Source: Streptomyces hygroscopicus subsp. hygroscopicus (GTDB lineage Bacteria > Actinomycetota > Actinomycetes > Streptomycetales > Streptomycetaceae). From it: 64,000 nt of DNA. The notes below the pieces were generated by a model. That model was given only the letters and a program-made list of their open reading frames with translations, did no database searches and was not told where the DNA came from. The position numbers were made by a program, and so were the translations under genes. The stretch lies in the NCBI RefSeq assembly GCF_030269125.1, contig NZ_BSSM01000010.1, positions 186,001 to 250,000 on the forward strand. The letters are read 5' to 3'. Shown here piece by piece: positions 17,914 to 25,890 of the stretch (positions within the stretch are counted from its first letter, which is position 1; each line of letters begins with the position of its first letter).

Positions 17914-17952
17914 AAAAATAGTTTGCGCACGCGCCGGGAATCCCCATAGGTT
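17914..17952 (+). promoter_or_regulatory. wblC promoter with upstream A/T element
   Basis: An A-rich block AAAAATA (17914-17920) lies just before a -35-like TTGCGC (17923-17928). An 18-base spacer leads to the -10 TAGGTT (17947-17952). WhiB7/WblC-activated promoters are known to carry an A/T-rich stretch immediately upstream of the -35, where the AT-hook binds beside sigma-70 region 4. This promoter is therefore expected to be autoregulated by WblC. Confidence 0.75.
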
Positions 17953-18062
17953 CTAGGCACGGAAGCAGCGGCCTTCTCCGGGGCCGGGCCTCCGTGATGT
18001 ACTTGCACATACGAAACGGATCGGTTCACCGGTCCCCGAGACGCCGAGAGGAGGCGAGTCCA

Positions 18063-18392
18063 GTGATCAGCATCAACATCAGCACCAACAGCACGGCCAC
18101 GGCCAAACTGACCGATCGCTCGACCGTCTCCCTGTGCCTGCTCGGCGCCTCCGACCGGGGCACCGGTCTGTCCGGCATCCGTGCCGCGCGCCCGGCGTCC
18201 TCCCTGTCTCTCGCGGGCCTTCCCGTCCGTGATGAGCGCAATGAGCGACCGACCAAGGCACTGGAAGCGGTAGTGGCACAGGCAAAGGCCTATGCCTTTA
18301 CGGCGACTGGTGCCGGATTCCGGAAGCAGACGACGCAGCACCACCAGATGTGGGCCTTCCGTGGGCCAGAACCCTGGAGTTATCCAGCCTGA
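18063..18392 (+). CDS. wblC leader ORF (upstream ORF, 109 codons)
   Basis: GTG 18063 is preceded by GAGAGGAGG with good spacing, and the frame stays open for 109 codons to TGA 18390. The product looks like no known family; it has Ser/Thr-rich and Ala-rich parts and ends with GPEPWSYPA. It lies wholly inside the long wblC leader. Its stop codon falls inside a small hairpin (18388-18402), and an intrinsic terminator begins 22 bases further on. In mycobacterial whiB7 and Streptomyces wblC, a translated leader ORF couples ribosome stalling by antibiotics to read-through of such an attenuator. The peptide is thus probably a sensor of translation rather than a functional protein. Confidence 0.72.
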   Translation: MISINISTNSTATAKLTDRSTVSLCLLGASDRGTGLSGIRAARPASSLSLAGLPVRDERNERPTKALEAVVAQAKAYAFTATGAGFRKQTTQHHQMWAFRGPEPWSYPA

Positions 18393-18413
18393 TTCGATCA
18401 GGCCGGCGCCTTC

Positions 18414-18457
18414 AGGGCCGCGGAACCCCATCCGGGATCCGCGGCCCTTCGGTTTTT
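18414..18457 (+). terminator. Intrinsic attenuator in the wblC leader
   Basis: An 11-base perfect stem (18414-18424 with 18438-18448) has a 13-base loop and is followed by TCGG and five Ts. It lies between the leader ORF stop and the wblC start, so it should end transcription early under normal growth and be bypassed when translation of the leader ORF is disturbed. Confidence 0.88.
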
Positions 18458-18562
18458 CCCGAACGGGAAGGACGCAGCGAAGGGGCCTCGGGACAAGAAA
18501 AGAACCCGGTACCAGCCGACACCCGGTCAACCGGCCGGACGACCAGACGAGGAAAACCACCC

Positions 18563-18931
18563 GTGCAACTCGAAGCGCACGCCCCGTCCGTACCGCCTTC
18601 GCAAACGATCCCCCCGCCCGGCCTCACGGAGGACTCCACCTTGATCCCGCTCACCGCGCTCACCGCGCTCGACGACGCCATCGAGAACCTCGGCGTGCCC
18701 GTCCCGTGCCGTTCCTACGACCCGGAGGTCTTCTTCGCCGAGTCGCCCGCGGACGTGGAGTACGCCAAGTCCCTGTGCCGCACCTGCCCGCTGATGGAGG
18801 CATGCCTCGCCGGGGCGAAGGAGCGGCGTGAGCCCTGGGGCGTCTGGGGTGGCGAGCTGTTCGTCCAGGGTGTCGTCGTCGCCCGGAAGCGGCCGCGCGG
18901 CCGCCCGCGGAAGAACCCGGTCACGGCATGA
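18563..18931 (+). CDS. wblC: WhiB-like regulator WblC (WhiB7), intrinsic antibiotic resistance activator
   Basis: 122 residues from GTG 18563, with GAGGAAA as ribosome binding site. Four cysteines at 49, 72, 75 and 81 bind the 4Fe-4S cluster (CRTCP within). GVWGG at 93-97 is the WhiB turn, and RGRPRKNP at 112-119 is the AT-hook that distinguishes WhiB7/WblC from other Wbl proteins. It binds the primary sigma factor and activates resistance genes after exposure to translation-inhibiting antibiotics. It is orthologous by context to S. coelicolor SCO5190. The long leader with its ORF and terminator controls expression. The stop overlaps the next small gene by ATGA. Confidence 0.95.
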   Translation: MQLEAHAPSVPPSQTIPPPGLTEDSTLIPLTALTALDDAIENLGVPVPCRSYDPEVFFAESPADVEYAKSLCRTCPLMEACLAGAKERREPWGVWGGELFVQGVVVARKRPRGRPRKNPVTA

Positions 18932-19251
18932 ACACCGCAGGAACAATCGACCGTCCCCTCACGCACGACCCCAAGAAGCAGGCCCCGATGAAGCCGTCCA
19001 CCAGCGAGCCCGCAGGCTCCGCGATCCCAGACTCCACCACCACCGGCGCGACCGAAGCCCGCCAGAACAGGACCCGCGAGATGCAACTCATGCAAGAAGC
19101 CCTGGCCCGTGCGCATATGCACGACCGACTCCATGACGCCCACCAGGAACGCCAGGCCACCCGCCTGGCCGTCGCCCAGCGCATGCAGCGCCGCGCCGAA
19201 CGCGCCTCCCGGCGTGCGCGCCGCGCGCTCGCCATGGCCGTCATGCAGTAA
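18928..19251 (+). CDS. Small Arg/Ala-rich helical protein translationally coupled to wblC
   Basis: 107 residues; the ATG overlaps the wblC stop by four bases (ATGA), so its translation is probably coupled to WblC. The N-terminal half is Thr/Pro-rich; the C-terminal half (about 47-107) is strongly charged and predicted helical, with many Arg, Ala, Gln and Met residues, such as RLAVAQRMQRRAERASRRAR. No known domain is recognised. Its position in the wblC transcript means it should be co-induced by antibiotics; a nucleic-acid or ribosome contact is only a guess from its basic charge. Confidence 0.7.
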   Translation: MNTAGTIDRPLTHDPKKQAPMKPSTSEPAGSAIPDSTTTGATEARQNRTREMQLMQEALARAHMHDRLHDAHQERQATRLAVAQRMQRRAERASRRARRALAMAVMQ

Positions 19252-19307
19252 GACCCGCGCCCGAGGACGCCTCCCGGTGAGAGGCGTCCGAGCGACGCGG
19301 TGACTCC

Positions 19308-19347
19308 CCGCGGGGGCCGGTCCGGCCGAACGGACCGGCCCCCGCGG
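19308..19347 (+). terminator. Strong hairpin after the wblC transcript
   Basis: A 17-base perfect inverted repeat (19308-19324 with 19331-19347) encloses the loop GCCGAA. It is preceded at 19264 by a second, smaller hairpin. Placed 57 bases after the last gene of the wblC transcript and before the next start, it is the likely end of that transcript. Confidence 0.85.
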
Positions 19348-19392
19348 TGCGTTCTGCGTGCCGCCTGCCGGTACCGGAGTTATCGTCACCGG

Positions 19393-19605
19393 GTGACGAG
19401 TCTTCCCGCAGGAAGCGATCAGGGCGGCTCCGCGAAGCGCCCGGTGCCCCTCGTGTGCGCCCGCTGCGGTGTCCCCGCCCCCGCCCCCCACCCCGCCACC
19501 TGGACCTGCTCCGTGGAGGACGGCACCCCCCGCTATTTCTGCGCCGCCTGCTCCCGCGCCCATCTCCGCGCCATCGAGGGCCGCCTCGACTCGACGTGGT
19601 GGTGA
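19393..19605 (+). CDS. Small zinc-ribbon-like hypothetical protein
   Basis: 70 residues from GTG 19393. The sequence has two Cys pairs, CARCG near residue 22 and CAAC near 52, with a further Cys between, and ends in ARDS-like basic/acidic residues before STWW. This pattern suggests a small zinc ribbon. TATCGT at 19381-19386 lies six bases before the GTG, a leaderless arrangement. The next strong hairpin with a T run lies 108 bases downstream. The function is unknown. Confidence 0.68.
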   Translation: MTSLPAGSDQGGSAKRPVPLVCARCGVPAPAPHPATWTCSVEDGTPRYFCAACSRAHLRAIEGRLDSTWW

Positions 19606-19712
19606 CCGCTCTCCCGCGGCGACCCGACCTGTCGCCCACCTCGTCACCGACCGGAAGCGGTCACCGTCGGCCTGGGCGATGACCCGCTTCTTCCCTATTC
19701 GAGCACGATGTG

Positions 19713-19735
19713 CGGGCCCGGGGCCCGGGGTTTTT
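19713..19735 (+). terminator. Intrinsic terminator after the zinc-ribbon gene
   Basis: CGGGCC (19713-19718), a three-base loop and GGCCCG (19722-19727) are followed by GGG and five Ts. It lies between this gene and the convergent ABC1 kinase gene. An overlapping 7-base repeat with the CCCGGGC at about 19741 could serve the opposite strand. Confidence 0.7.
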
Positions 19736-19752
19736 CCAGGGACCCGGGCGTG

Positions 19753-21180
19753 TCACGCCTCCGCCGCGGACTCCTCGTCGAGGTCCTCCTCCGACAGCTC
19801 CCCCAACGGCTCCTCCGCGAGTTCCTCAAGGGTTTCGTCCAGCTCCTCCGTCGGCGCGAAGCCCGGCAGCCAGGAATCCAGTTCGTCCCGGAGGCGGACC
19901 GTGGCGCCCAGTTGGCACAGGACGCCGATGGTGCTCAGGGTGACGCGGTGGATGAGGAGGTACGCCGGGGGGAGGTTCAGCTGCTTGCCGAGCTGGTAGG
20001 CGGGGGAGCGCGGGTCGGCGATGCGGGCGGCCTGGCTGCGCATCCAGGAGCGGGTGAAGGTGAACGCGTCGACACGGGCCGGTTCGATGATCGGCAGCAG
20101 GTAGTCGAGGACCGCGTCGGGATCCAGCTCTATGGACTCCTTGACGAACCCCTCCTCGCACAGCAGCTCGTAGACCGTCTCGGCGTCGCCGTCCAGCGTC
20201 ATCCGCAGGGAGATCCCGATCGGAGCCGGCAGCCCCCCGGGGAGCCGGTCGACGGTGCCGAAGTCCAGGACCCCGAGCCGCCAGTCGTCCTCGCCGTCCG
20301 GGCCGCCCGGCAGCAGCCGGAAGTTCCCCGGATGCGGGTCGGCGTGCAGCAGCCCGGTGCGGGCCGGGCCCGAGAACAGGAAGCGGGCGAGCAGCTGACC
20401 GGCCCGGTCCCGCTGCTCCGGCGTGCCGTCGGAGATGATCTCCGACAGCGGGATCCCGTCGATCCACTCCGTCACCAGCACCTGATCGCACTGGTGTACC
20501 ACCGCCGGGACCACCACGTCCGGGTCGCCCGCGAACTCCTGCGCGTGCGCCGTCTGGGCAGCGGCCTCCAGTCCGTAGTCCAGCTCCTCGGAGACCCGGT
20601 CCCGCAACTCCGCGATCAGCGGCTTTATGTCCATGCCCGGGATGAGCGGCCCCAGCAGCCGGGCGAACCGGCCCAGTTGGATGAGATCGGACAGCAGGGC
20701 CTCGCCGGCGCCCGGGTACTGCACCTTGACCGCCACCTCGCGGCCGTCGTGCCACACCGCCCGGTGCACCTGGCCGATCGAGGCCGCGGCCGCGGGCTTG
20801 TCCTCGAACTCCTCGAACAGCTCCCGCCAGTCCGGGCCGAGCCGCTCCGCCAGTACGGCGTGCACCGTGCGGGTCGGCATCGGCGGCGCCGCCTCCTGGA
20901 GCTTGGTCAGGGCCGCCCGATAGGGTCCGGCGACCTCCTCGGGCAGCGCGGACTCGAAGACGGACAGCGCCTGCCCGAACTTCATCGCCCCGCCCTTCAG
21001 CTCGCCGAGCACCTTGAACAGCTGCTCCGCCGTGCGCTGTTGCAGCTCCCGGCCGACGATCTCCGCGGACTCGCCCACGATCCGCTTGCCCAGCCCCCAG
21101 GTCGCCCGCCCGGCGAAGCCGAGCGGGAGCGCGGCGAGCTTGGCGGTCCGGGTGACCGCCTTCCGGGGAAGATCAGACAT
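19753..21180 (-). CDS. ABC1/AarF (UbiB) family atypical kinase
   Basis: 475 residues from ATG 21180 with an excellent GGAGG four bases upstream. UbiB hallmarks are present: the N-terminal KxGQ segment GGAMKFGQALS, the Ala-rich nucleotide loop AAASIGQVHRA, the lysine in VAVKVQYPG, the catalytic-loop ADPHPGNF and the metal-binding LDFGTV. These proteins have atypical ATPase activity and in other bacteria act in isoprenoid quinone metabolism or membrane lipid homeostasis. The start overlaps the end of the upstream ThiF-like gene by eight bases, so the two are translated as a coupled pair. A mycobacterial homologue (Rv3197) also sits beside whiB7. The C-terminus is an acidic Glu/Leu-rich tail. 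Confidence 0.9.
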   Translation of the reverse strand: MSDLPRKAVTRTAKLAALPLGFAGRATWGLGKRIVGESAEIVGRELQQRTAEQLFKVLGELKGGAMKFGQALSVFESALPEEVAGPYRAALTKLQEAAPPMPTRTVHAVLAERLGPDWRELFEEFEDKPAAAASIGQVHRAVWHDGREVAVKVQYPGAGEALLSDLIQLGRFARLLGPLIPGMDIKPLIAELRDRVSEELDYGLEAAAQTAHAQEFAGDPDVVVPAVVHQCDQVLVTEWIDGIPLSEIISDGTPEQRDRAGQLLARFLFSGPARTGLLHADPHPGNFRLLPGGPDGEDDWRLGVLDFGTVDRLPGGLPAPIGISLRMTLDGDAETVYELLCEEGFVKESIELDPDAVLDYLLPIIEPARVDAFTFTRSWMRSQAARIADPRSPAYQLGKQLNLPPAYLLIHRVTLSTIGVLCQLGATVRLRDELDSWLPGFAPTEELDETLEELAEEPLGELSEEDLDEESAAEA

Positions 21181-22402
21181 GCGCCCTCCAGGTCCCTGTC
21201 GGCCGTGCCGCGCCCGCTTCGCGTGCCCGCTCCGTCGACGGCCGTTGCACCGCCATTGTCGCGCGTGACCGCCCGAGGGTTGAGGACTGTTCCCCCTCCG
21301 CTTTCTCATCCGCCCTCTCCGCGGCGCCGCAGCGGCAGGCCGGGTGCGGCAGGACCGGGCGGGCGTGCCAGCTCAGGGCGGGTAGGGACACCTCCCAGCG
21401 GGCTCCCGAGCCGGAGGGCGACGCGCCGTCCAGGTAGGCCAGGGCGTGGGCCGCGGCCAGGCCGGCGACCGTCGTGGAGAGAGCCATGTCACAGGCGCCG
21501 ACCCGGCGGGGTCCGCCGCCGGAGCGCCACTGGGCGAGCAGCCGGGGCCAGGCCGGGTCCCGGTCCGTGCGCGCCTCGTGCAGGCACCCCGCGCAGGCCG
21601 TCTCGCCGGGCAGCACCAGCGGGCCCACGACACCGGTGCCCTCCACCACACCGGCGTACAGATGCGGGGTGCCGGAGGCCAGCAGCGGTTCCGCGGCGCG
21701 CGGGTCCGGGGCGTACACGGCCACGTCGTCCCGGGGCGCGAGGATCACCAGGGAGAGTCCGGGTTCCCCGGTGCCGGACCCGGGGGAGTGGGGACGGCGG
21801 GGCGGGCGGTCCGGGGCAGCCCGGCGGACGACCGCCGCGGCCGCCGTGTCCCGACGCCCACCGACCGCCTCCGCCGGCAGACCGCCCGGCGCCACGTCCC
21901 ACGGCCGCACCCGGCCCTCGTCGCGCACCTCCACCTCGCCGACGCCCGCGCCGGACAGCACCGCCGCCACCACGGCGCCGACCCGCCCCGCGCCGTGCAC
22001 CCGGACCCGCAGCGCCCTGCGGGCGGCGAGCCGCGCGAGCGCGCCGCCCGGCTCGGAGGTGGTCAGCGAGAGAGAGGCCAGGTCGGGGCGGAGCCTTCGC
22101 AGCACCTCCGTCCTCGCGCGCAGCGCGTCAGCCGCCGGTCCGCCGCCGCGGGCGTCGTCGAGGAGGCCCGCGCGGGCCAGCCGGTCGACCAGTGTGTCGA
22201 CCCGGCCGTCCGGCAGGCCCAGCCGGCGGCCCTCCGCGCGCAGCAGCGGCAGCCCTCTGGTGCCGTTGAGCAGGTCCAGGAGGCCGCTCGTGGCGGTGTC
22301 CATCGGGCCCAGTGTCAGCGCGTGCGGGGGAGTCATCCCGAACTGCGCGGTGCCGAGATCACGCCAGCCGCGCCGCAGCGCGGGTTTCACCGTCGGATGC
22401 AT
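21173..22402 (-). CDS. ThiF/E1-like adenylation-fold protein
   Basis: 409 residues. The middle part carries a Rossmann-like segment VRVHGAGRVGAVVAAVLSGA (about 134-153) followed by VEVRDEGRV, as in E1/MoeB/ThiF folds. Later CAGCLHEARTDRDPAWPRL matches the Cys-containing motif of ThiF-like and azole-peptide cyclisation partners. Several canonical ATP-binding residues of E1 enzymes are not obvious, so catalysis is uncertain. It starts with GGGGG before ATG 22402 and overlaps the ABC1 kinase gene by eight bases. The two form an operon facing away from the YgjP-type peptidase gene. A similar pair exists beside whiB7 in M. tuberculosis. Confidence 0.72.
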   Translation of the reverse strand: MHPTVKPALRRGWRDLGTAQFGMTPPHALTLGPMDTATSGLLDLLNGTRGLPLLRAEGRRLGLPDGRVDTLVDRLARAGLLDDARGGGPAADALRARTEVLRRLRPDLASLSLTTSEPGGALARLAARRALRVRVHGAGRVGAVVAAVLSGAGVGEVEVRDEGRVRPWDVAPGGLPAEAVGGRRDTAAAAVVRRAAPDRPPRRPHSPGSGTGEPGLSLVILAPRDDVAVYAPDPRAAEPLLASGTPHLYAGVVEGTGVVGPLVLPGETACAGCLHEARTDRDPAWPRLLAQWRSGGGPRRVGACDMALSTTVAGLAAAHALAYLDGASPSGSGARWEVSLPALSWHARPVLPHPACRCGAAERADEKAEGEQSSTLGRSRATMAVQRPSTERAREAGAARPTGTWRAHV

Positions 22403-22611
22403 GAAAGCCCCCTGTGTCCCTGTATCCGCATGACTGTCATGACATCGGCCGGATCGGTCGTGTTCCGCCGACATCCGCCAGCATGCCCGCCCGGCCCGCG
22501 GGGCGGGGAAAGTTATCCACAGGTGACGGGTGTTCTTCATATGAACCTGCGGGCGCGACGACCCGTCCGCGAGCCGGGACTTTGCCCGTGCCGAGCGGGT
22601 AACGTCGGGGC
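22403..22611. other. Divergent promoter region with a perfect DnaA box
   Basis: About 210 bases between the divergent ThiF-like and YgjP-type genes. TTATCCACA, the general bacterial DnaA box consensus, lies at 22513-22521. A -10-like TAACGT at 22600-22605 sits six bases before the GTG of the next gene. No other structure was seen. Confidence 0.55.
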
Positions 22612-23184
22612 GTGTCCGCCGACCCACTGCAGCACCGCGCCGGAAAGACAGAGCGCAGCGCGACGAGCGCGATCGAGGTCCGCAGGAGCGCCCGCCGCCG
22701 CCGGACGGTCTCCGCGTACCGCGAGGGTGATCGCACTGTCGTACTGATCCCTGCCCGGATGTCGAAGGCGGAGGAGCAACGCTGGGTGACCGTCATGCTC
22801 GACAAGCTCGCCGCCCAGGAGAGCCGGCGGGTGCTCGGCGACACCGAGCTGACCGAGCGCGCCGAGCGGTTGTCGGCGCAGTTCTTCGACGGTCGCGCCC
22901 GCCCGGCCTCCGTCCGCTGGGTCACCAACCAGAACACCCGCTGGGGCTCGTGCACCCCGGCCGAGGGCAGCATCCGCCTCTCGCACCGGCTCCAGGGCAT
23001 GCCCGAGTACGTCATCGACTACGTGCTCTGCCATGAGCTGGCACATCTCCTGGTGCCCGGTCACGGCGCCGACTTCTGGCGGCTCCTGGACGCCTACCCG
23101 CGCACCGAGCGCGCCCGCGGCTACCTCGAGGGCGTGGTCGCCGCCGCACGGCTGCCGCACGTCCCCGGCGCACGGGGCGAATGA
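22612..23184 (+). CDS. YgjP/DUF45-type zinc metallopeptidase
   Basis: 190 residues from GTG 22612. The family motif NTRWGSC (about 104-110) is followed by the zinc site HELAHLLVPGHGADFW (about 142-157), an HExxH with the third ligand His downstream. This is the YgjP-like M48-related fold. It probably acts in the cytoplasm; partners are unknown. The start was chosen because TAACGT lies six bases upstream, consistent with a leaderless mRNA, and because no ribosome binding site is present. It diverges from the ThiF/ABC1 operon. Confidence 0.85.
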   Translation: MSADPLQHRAGKTERSATSAIEVRRSARRRRTVSAYREGDRTVVLIPARMSKAEEQRWVTVMLDKLAAQESRRVLGDTELTERAERLSAQFFDGRARPASVRWVTNQNTRWGSCTPAEGSIRLSHRLQGMPEYVIDYVLCHELAHLLVPGHGADFWRLLDAYPRTERARGYLEGVVAAARLPHVPGARGE

Positions 23185-23427
23185 CCCGTCCCTGAACGCG
23201 GCCTCCCCTGAACCGGCCGCTCCCTGTGCGCGGCTCCCCTGAACCGGCCGCCCCGGTGCGCGGCCTCCCCCGCGCACCGCGTCCCCGCCCGTGGCCGCCA
23301 TGTGCGTGGCCGGAACCGGTTGTGTACCGGGTGTGTACCGACCTGGACCGGCCGGGGTGGTCGTCGGCCACAGCCGCTAGCCTGGCGCGACGCACTCATA
23401 TTTCGGGATGGGGGACGGTCGTATCGC
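23185..23427. other. Intergenic region with short GC-rich repeats
   Basis: CCCTGAACCGGCCG occurs at about 23208 and 23238, each time beside a GTGCGCGGC-like stretch, forming a short imperfect tandem array. A TAGCCT at about 23380 may be the -10 of the downstream TerD-AIM24 gene. No coding sequence is seen. Confidence 0.5.
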
Positions 23428-25179
23428 ATGGCCAGGGAATTCCAACGCGGCCACAAGGCCCGGATCAGTGACCTCACGGCGGGCACCGATCTGTACGTAG
23501 GCGTGCAGATCGCCGGACCCGGACTGACCTTCGACATCAGCTGTTTCGGCCTGGACGCCGACGAACGGCTTTCGGACGACCGTTACTTCGTCTTCTTCAA
23601 CCAGCCGAAGTCGCCGGAGGAGTCCATCCAACTGCTCGGCGCCCAGGCGGGCGACACCGAGTCGTTCCGGGTCACGCTCGACCGGATCCCGGCGCGGATC
23701 CGCAAGCTGTCCTTCACGGCGACCCTCGACGGCGCCGGGCAGATGTCGCAGGCCGGCCCCGGTTACCTGCGGATCGTCGCGGGCGGCGAGGAGGTCGCGC
23801 GGTACTCCTTCGACGGCACGGAGTTCTCCACCGAGCGGGCCGTCATGCTCGGTGACATCTACTTCAAGGACGGCTGGCGGTTCGCCGCGGTCGGACAGGG
23901 CTTCGACGGCGGCCTCGAGGCGCTGCTGAAGAACTTCGGCGGCGAGGTGCTGGAGGAGGAGGCGCCCGCCGCCCCGCAGCAGCCGCAGTCCGGCGCCCCC
24001 GGTTTCGCCCCGCCCGCGTTCGCCCCGCCCGCCTTCGCCGCCCCGGCCCCCGCGCCTGTCCCGGCTCCCGCGCCCGCCCCCCAGGGCTACGCCCCGTCGG
24101 CCGGCCACACGCCCCCGCAGGGCTTCGCACCCCCTGGCGGCACGCCCCCGCAGGGCTTCGCACCCCCTGGCGGCACGCCTCCGCAGGGCTTCGCATCCCC
24201 CGGTCAGACCCCGCCGCCCGCCCCCGCGCCGAACGTGCACGGCGCGCCGACGGTCATCGCCCCGCTGACCCCGCCCGCCGGGCCGGCGGGCACCGTCCCG
24301 CCGCCCGCCCCGGCCCCCGCGCCCTACGGCCTGCCGCCGCAGCAGCCGTCGTACGGCGGTCAGCCCCCGCAGCCCTCCTACGGCGGTCTGCCCGGCGCCC
24401 CGATGCCTCCCGGCTACGGCGGCCCGCCCGGCGCCCCCATGCCCCCGGGCCACGACGGCCGGATCCCCGGTCAGCAGACGGCCCCCTACGGCGTGCCCCA
24501 GGGCGCCGCGCAGGGCGCCGCCGGGGTCGGGGCCGCGCTGCACCAGTTCAAGGAGACGCCCACCGGGCAGCGCTGGACGCAGCAGAACAAGAAGCTCATG
24601 CGCGTCGACCTCGGCATCGGCGGGCAGCCGGTGCTGGCCAGGCAGGGCAGCATGGTGCTCTACCAGGGCAAGGTCGATTTCGGCTACAAGGGCGCCGGTT
24701 TCGCCGGGCGCATCGTCGGCAACGCCACCGGCCAGGAGATGCAGCTGATGCGCTGCACCGGCCAGGGCCAGGTGTTCCTCGCCGAGAACGCGACCAACCT
24801 GCACCCGATCGAACTGCAGGGCGACGCGATCTGCGTGTCCGCGGAGAACGTGCTCGCCTTCGACGAGACCCTCCAGTACGAGGTCCGCCGCATCGAGGGC
24901 CACGGCATCCCGGGCGGCGCGCTGTTCACCATGCAGTTCCAGGGCACCGGCACCATCGTGGTCAAGACGCACGGAGCGCCCGTGGTGCTGCCGGTGACCC
25001 CGACCACCTTCGCCGACTGCAACGCGGTGGTGGCCTGGTCGGCGGCCTCCCAGGTGATCGTCTCCAGCCAGGTCCGCATGCGCCGCAACGCCTACCCCGG
25101 CGACACCGGCGAGACCGTCAACCTGCAATTCCGGGGCGCGCCCGGCAACTTCATCGTCGTCCAGCCGTACGAGGTCTGA
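23428..25179 (+). CDS. TerD domain fused to AIM24 domain protein
   Basis: 583 residues. Residues 1-165 are a TerD-type domain: DISCFGLD and DDRYFVFFNQPKS are the calcium-binding style motifs of the tellurite-resistance TerD family. Residues about 175-375 are a Pro/Ala/Gly-rich disordered linker with near-identical 11-residue units such as PPQGFAPPGGT. Residues about 380-583 are an AIM24 domain (beta-helix-like fold with GSMVLYQGKVDF and repeated Gly-Gln-Gly turns). TerD-like proteins act in envelope stress and membrane-associated signalling in other bacteria; bacterial AIM24 proteins have no settled role. Two further AIM24 genes follow at short spacing, so all three probably form one operon. 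Confidence 0.85.
   Translation: MAREFQRGHKARISDLTAGTDLYVGVQIAGPGLTFDISCFGLDADERLSDDRYFVFFNQPKSPEESIQLLGAQAGDTESFRVTLDRIPARIRKLSFTATLDGAGQMSQAGPGYLRIVAGGEEVARYSFDGTEFSTERAVMLGDIYFKDGWRFAAVGQGFDGGLEALLKNFGGEVLEEEAPAAPQQPQSGAPGFAPPAFAPPAFAAPAPAPVPAPAPAPQGYAPSAGHTPPQGFAPPGGTPPQGFAPPGGTPPQGFASPGQTPPPAPAPNVHGAPTVIAPLTPPAGPAGTVPPPAPAPAPYGLPPQQPSYGGQPPQPSYGGLPGAPMPPGYGGPPGAPMPPGHDGRIPGQQTAPYGVPQGAAQGAAGVGAALHQFKETPTGQRWTQQNKKLMRVDLGIGGQPVLARQGSMVLYQGKVDFGYKGAGFAGRIVGNATGQEMQLMRCTGQGQVFLAENATNLHPIELQGDAICVSAENVLAFDETLQYEVRRIEGHGIPGGALFTMQFQGTGTIVVKTHGAPVVLPVTPTTFADCNAVVAWSAASQVIVSSQVRMRRNAYPGDTGETVNLQFRGAPGNFIVVQPYEV
24110..24210 (+). repeat. In-frame 33-base tandem repeats in the Pro-rich linker
   Basis: About three copies of a 33-base unit, each carrying CCGCAGGGCTTCGCACCCCC, encode the repeated PPQGFAPPGGT peptide. 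The first two copies are nearly identical, which suggests recent copy-number change. Confidence 0.85.
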
Positions 25180-25190
25180 GGGAGCCCGTC

Positions 25191-25871
25191 ATGAACCAGC
25201 CGCTCGCGGGCTTCGCTCCCGCACCCGTCACCGCCCGCATGGAGAACCACGGGCACCACATGCTCAAGGTCGCCATGCAGACCGGCAACGACCTCTTCGC
25301 GCGCGTGGGCTCGATGGTCGCCTACGAGGGCTTCGTGCAGTACGAGCCCAACCCGCCGGCCGTCCGCCAGATCGCCCGGGACTGGCTCACCGGCGAGGGC
25401 GCCCCGCTGATGAAGTGCTCCGGCGACGGGCTGCTCTATCTCGCCGATTACGGCGCGAACGTCGTCGTGATCAACCTGAACGGCGACGGCATCTCCGTCA
25501 ACGCCACCAACCTGCTCGCCTTCGACGCCCATCTGAACTGGGGCGTGGAGCGGGTCAAGGGGCTCGCGAAGTTCGCCGGTCAGGGCCTGTGGAACACGCG
25601 GATCTCCGGGCAGGGCTGGGTCGCGCTGACCTCCCGGGGCACGCCGATCGTCGTGGACTGCGGCGGCGGCGAGGACGAGACGTACGTCGACCCGGACGCG
25701 CTCGTCGCCTGGTCGCCGAACCTGAAGGTCAAGGGCAAGCGCAGCTTCAAGGCGCAGTCGCTGATCGGCCGGGGCAGCGGCGAGGCCTACCAGATGGCCT
25801 TCTCCGGACAGGGCATCGTCGTCGTCCAGCCCAGCGAGGACAGCACCGACCGCCTGCGGATCCGGGGCTGA
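25191..25871 (+). CDS. AIM24 family protein (second of three)
   Basis: 226 residues, starting 11 bases after the TerD-AIM24 gene with GGGAG as ribosome binding site. The whole protein is one AIM24 domain: GSMVAYEGFVQYE near residue 41, GDGLLYLADYGANVVVI in the middle and FSGQGIVVVQPSE near the end. Family members are all-beta proteins related to yeast mitochondrial Aim24; the bacterial function is unknown. It resembles its two neighbours, pointing to gene duplication and perhaps a hetero-oligomer. Confidence 0.85.
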   Translation: MNQPLAGFAPAPVTARMENHGHHMLKVAMQTGNDLFARVGSMVAYEGFVQYEPNPPAVRQIARDWLTGEGAPLMKCSGDGLLYLADYGANVVVINLNGDGISVNATNLLAFDAHLNWGVERVKGLAKFAGQGLWNTRISGQGWVALTSRGTPIVVDCGGGEDETYVDPDALVAWSPNLKVKGKRSFKAQSLIGRGSGEAYQMAFSGQGIVVVQPSEDSTDRLRIRG

Positions 25872-25890
25872 GGGGGAGAGTCAACACGCC

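Noticed and set aside
23302..23427. Longer N-terminus for the TerD-AIM24 protein
   Set aside because: The frame is open, but the extra residues are Arg/Trp-rich noise; the TerD domain begins right after ATG 23428.
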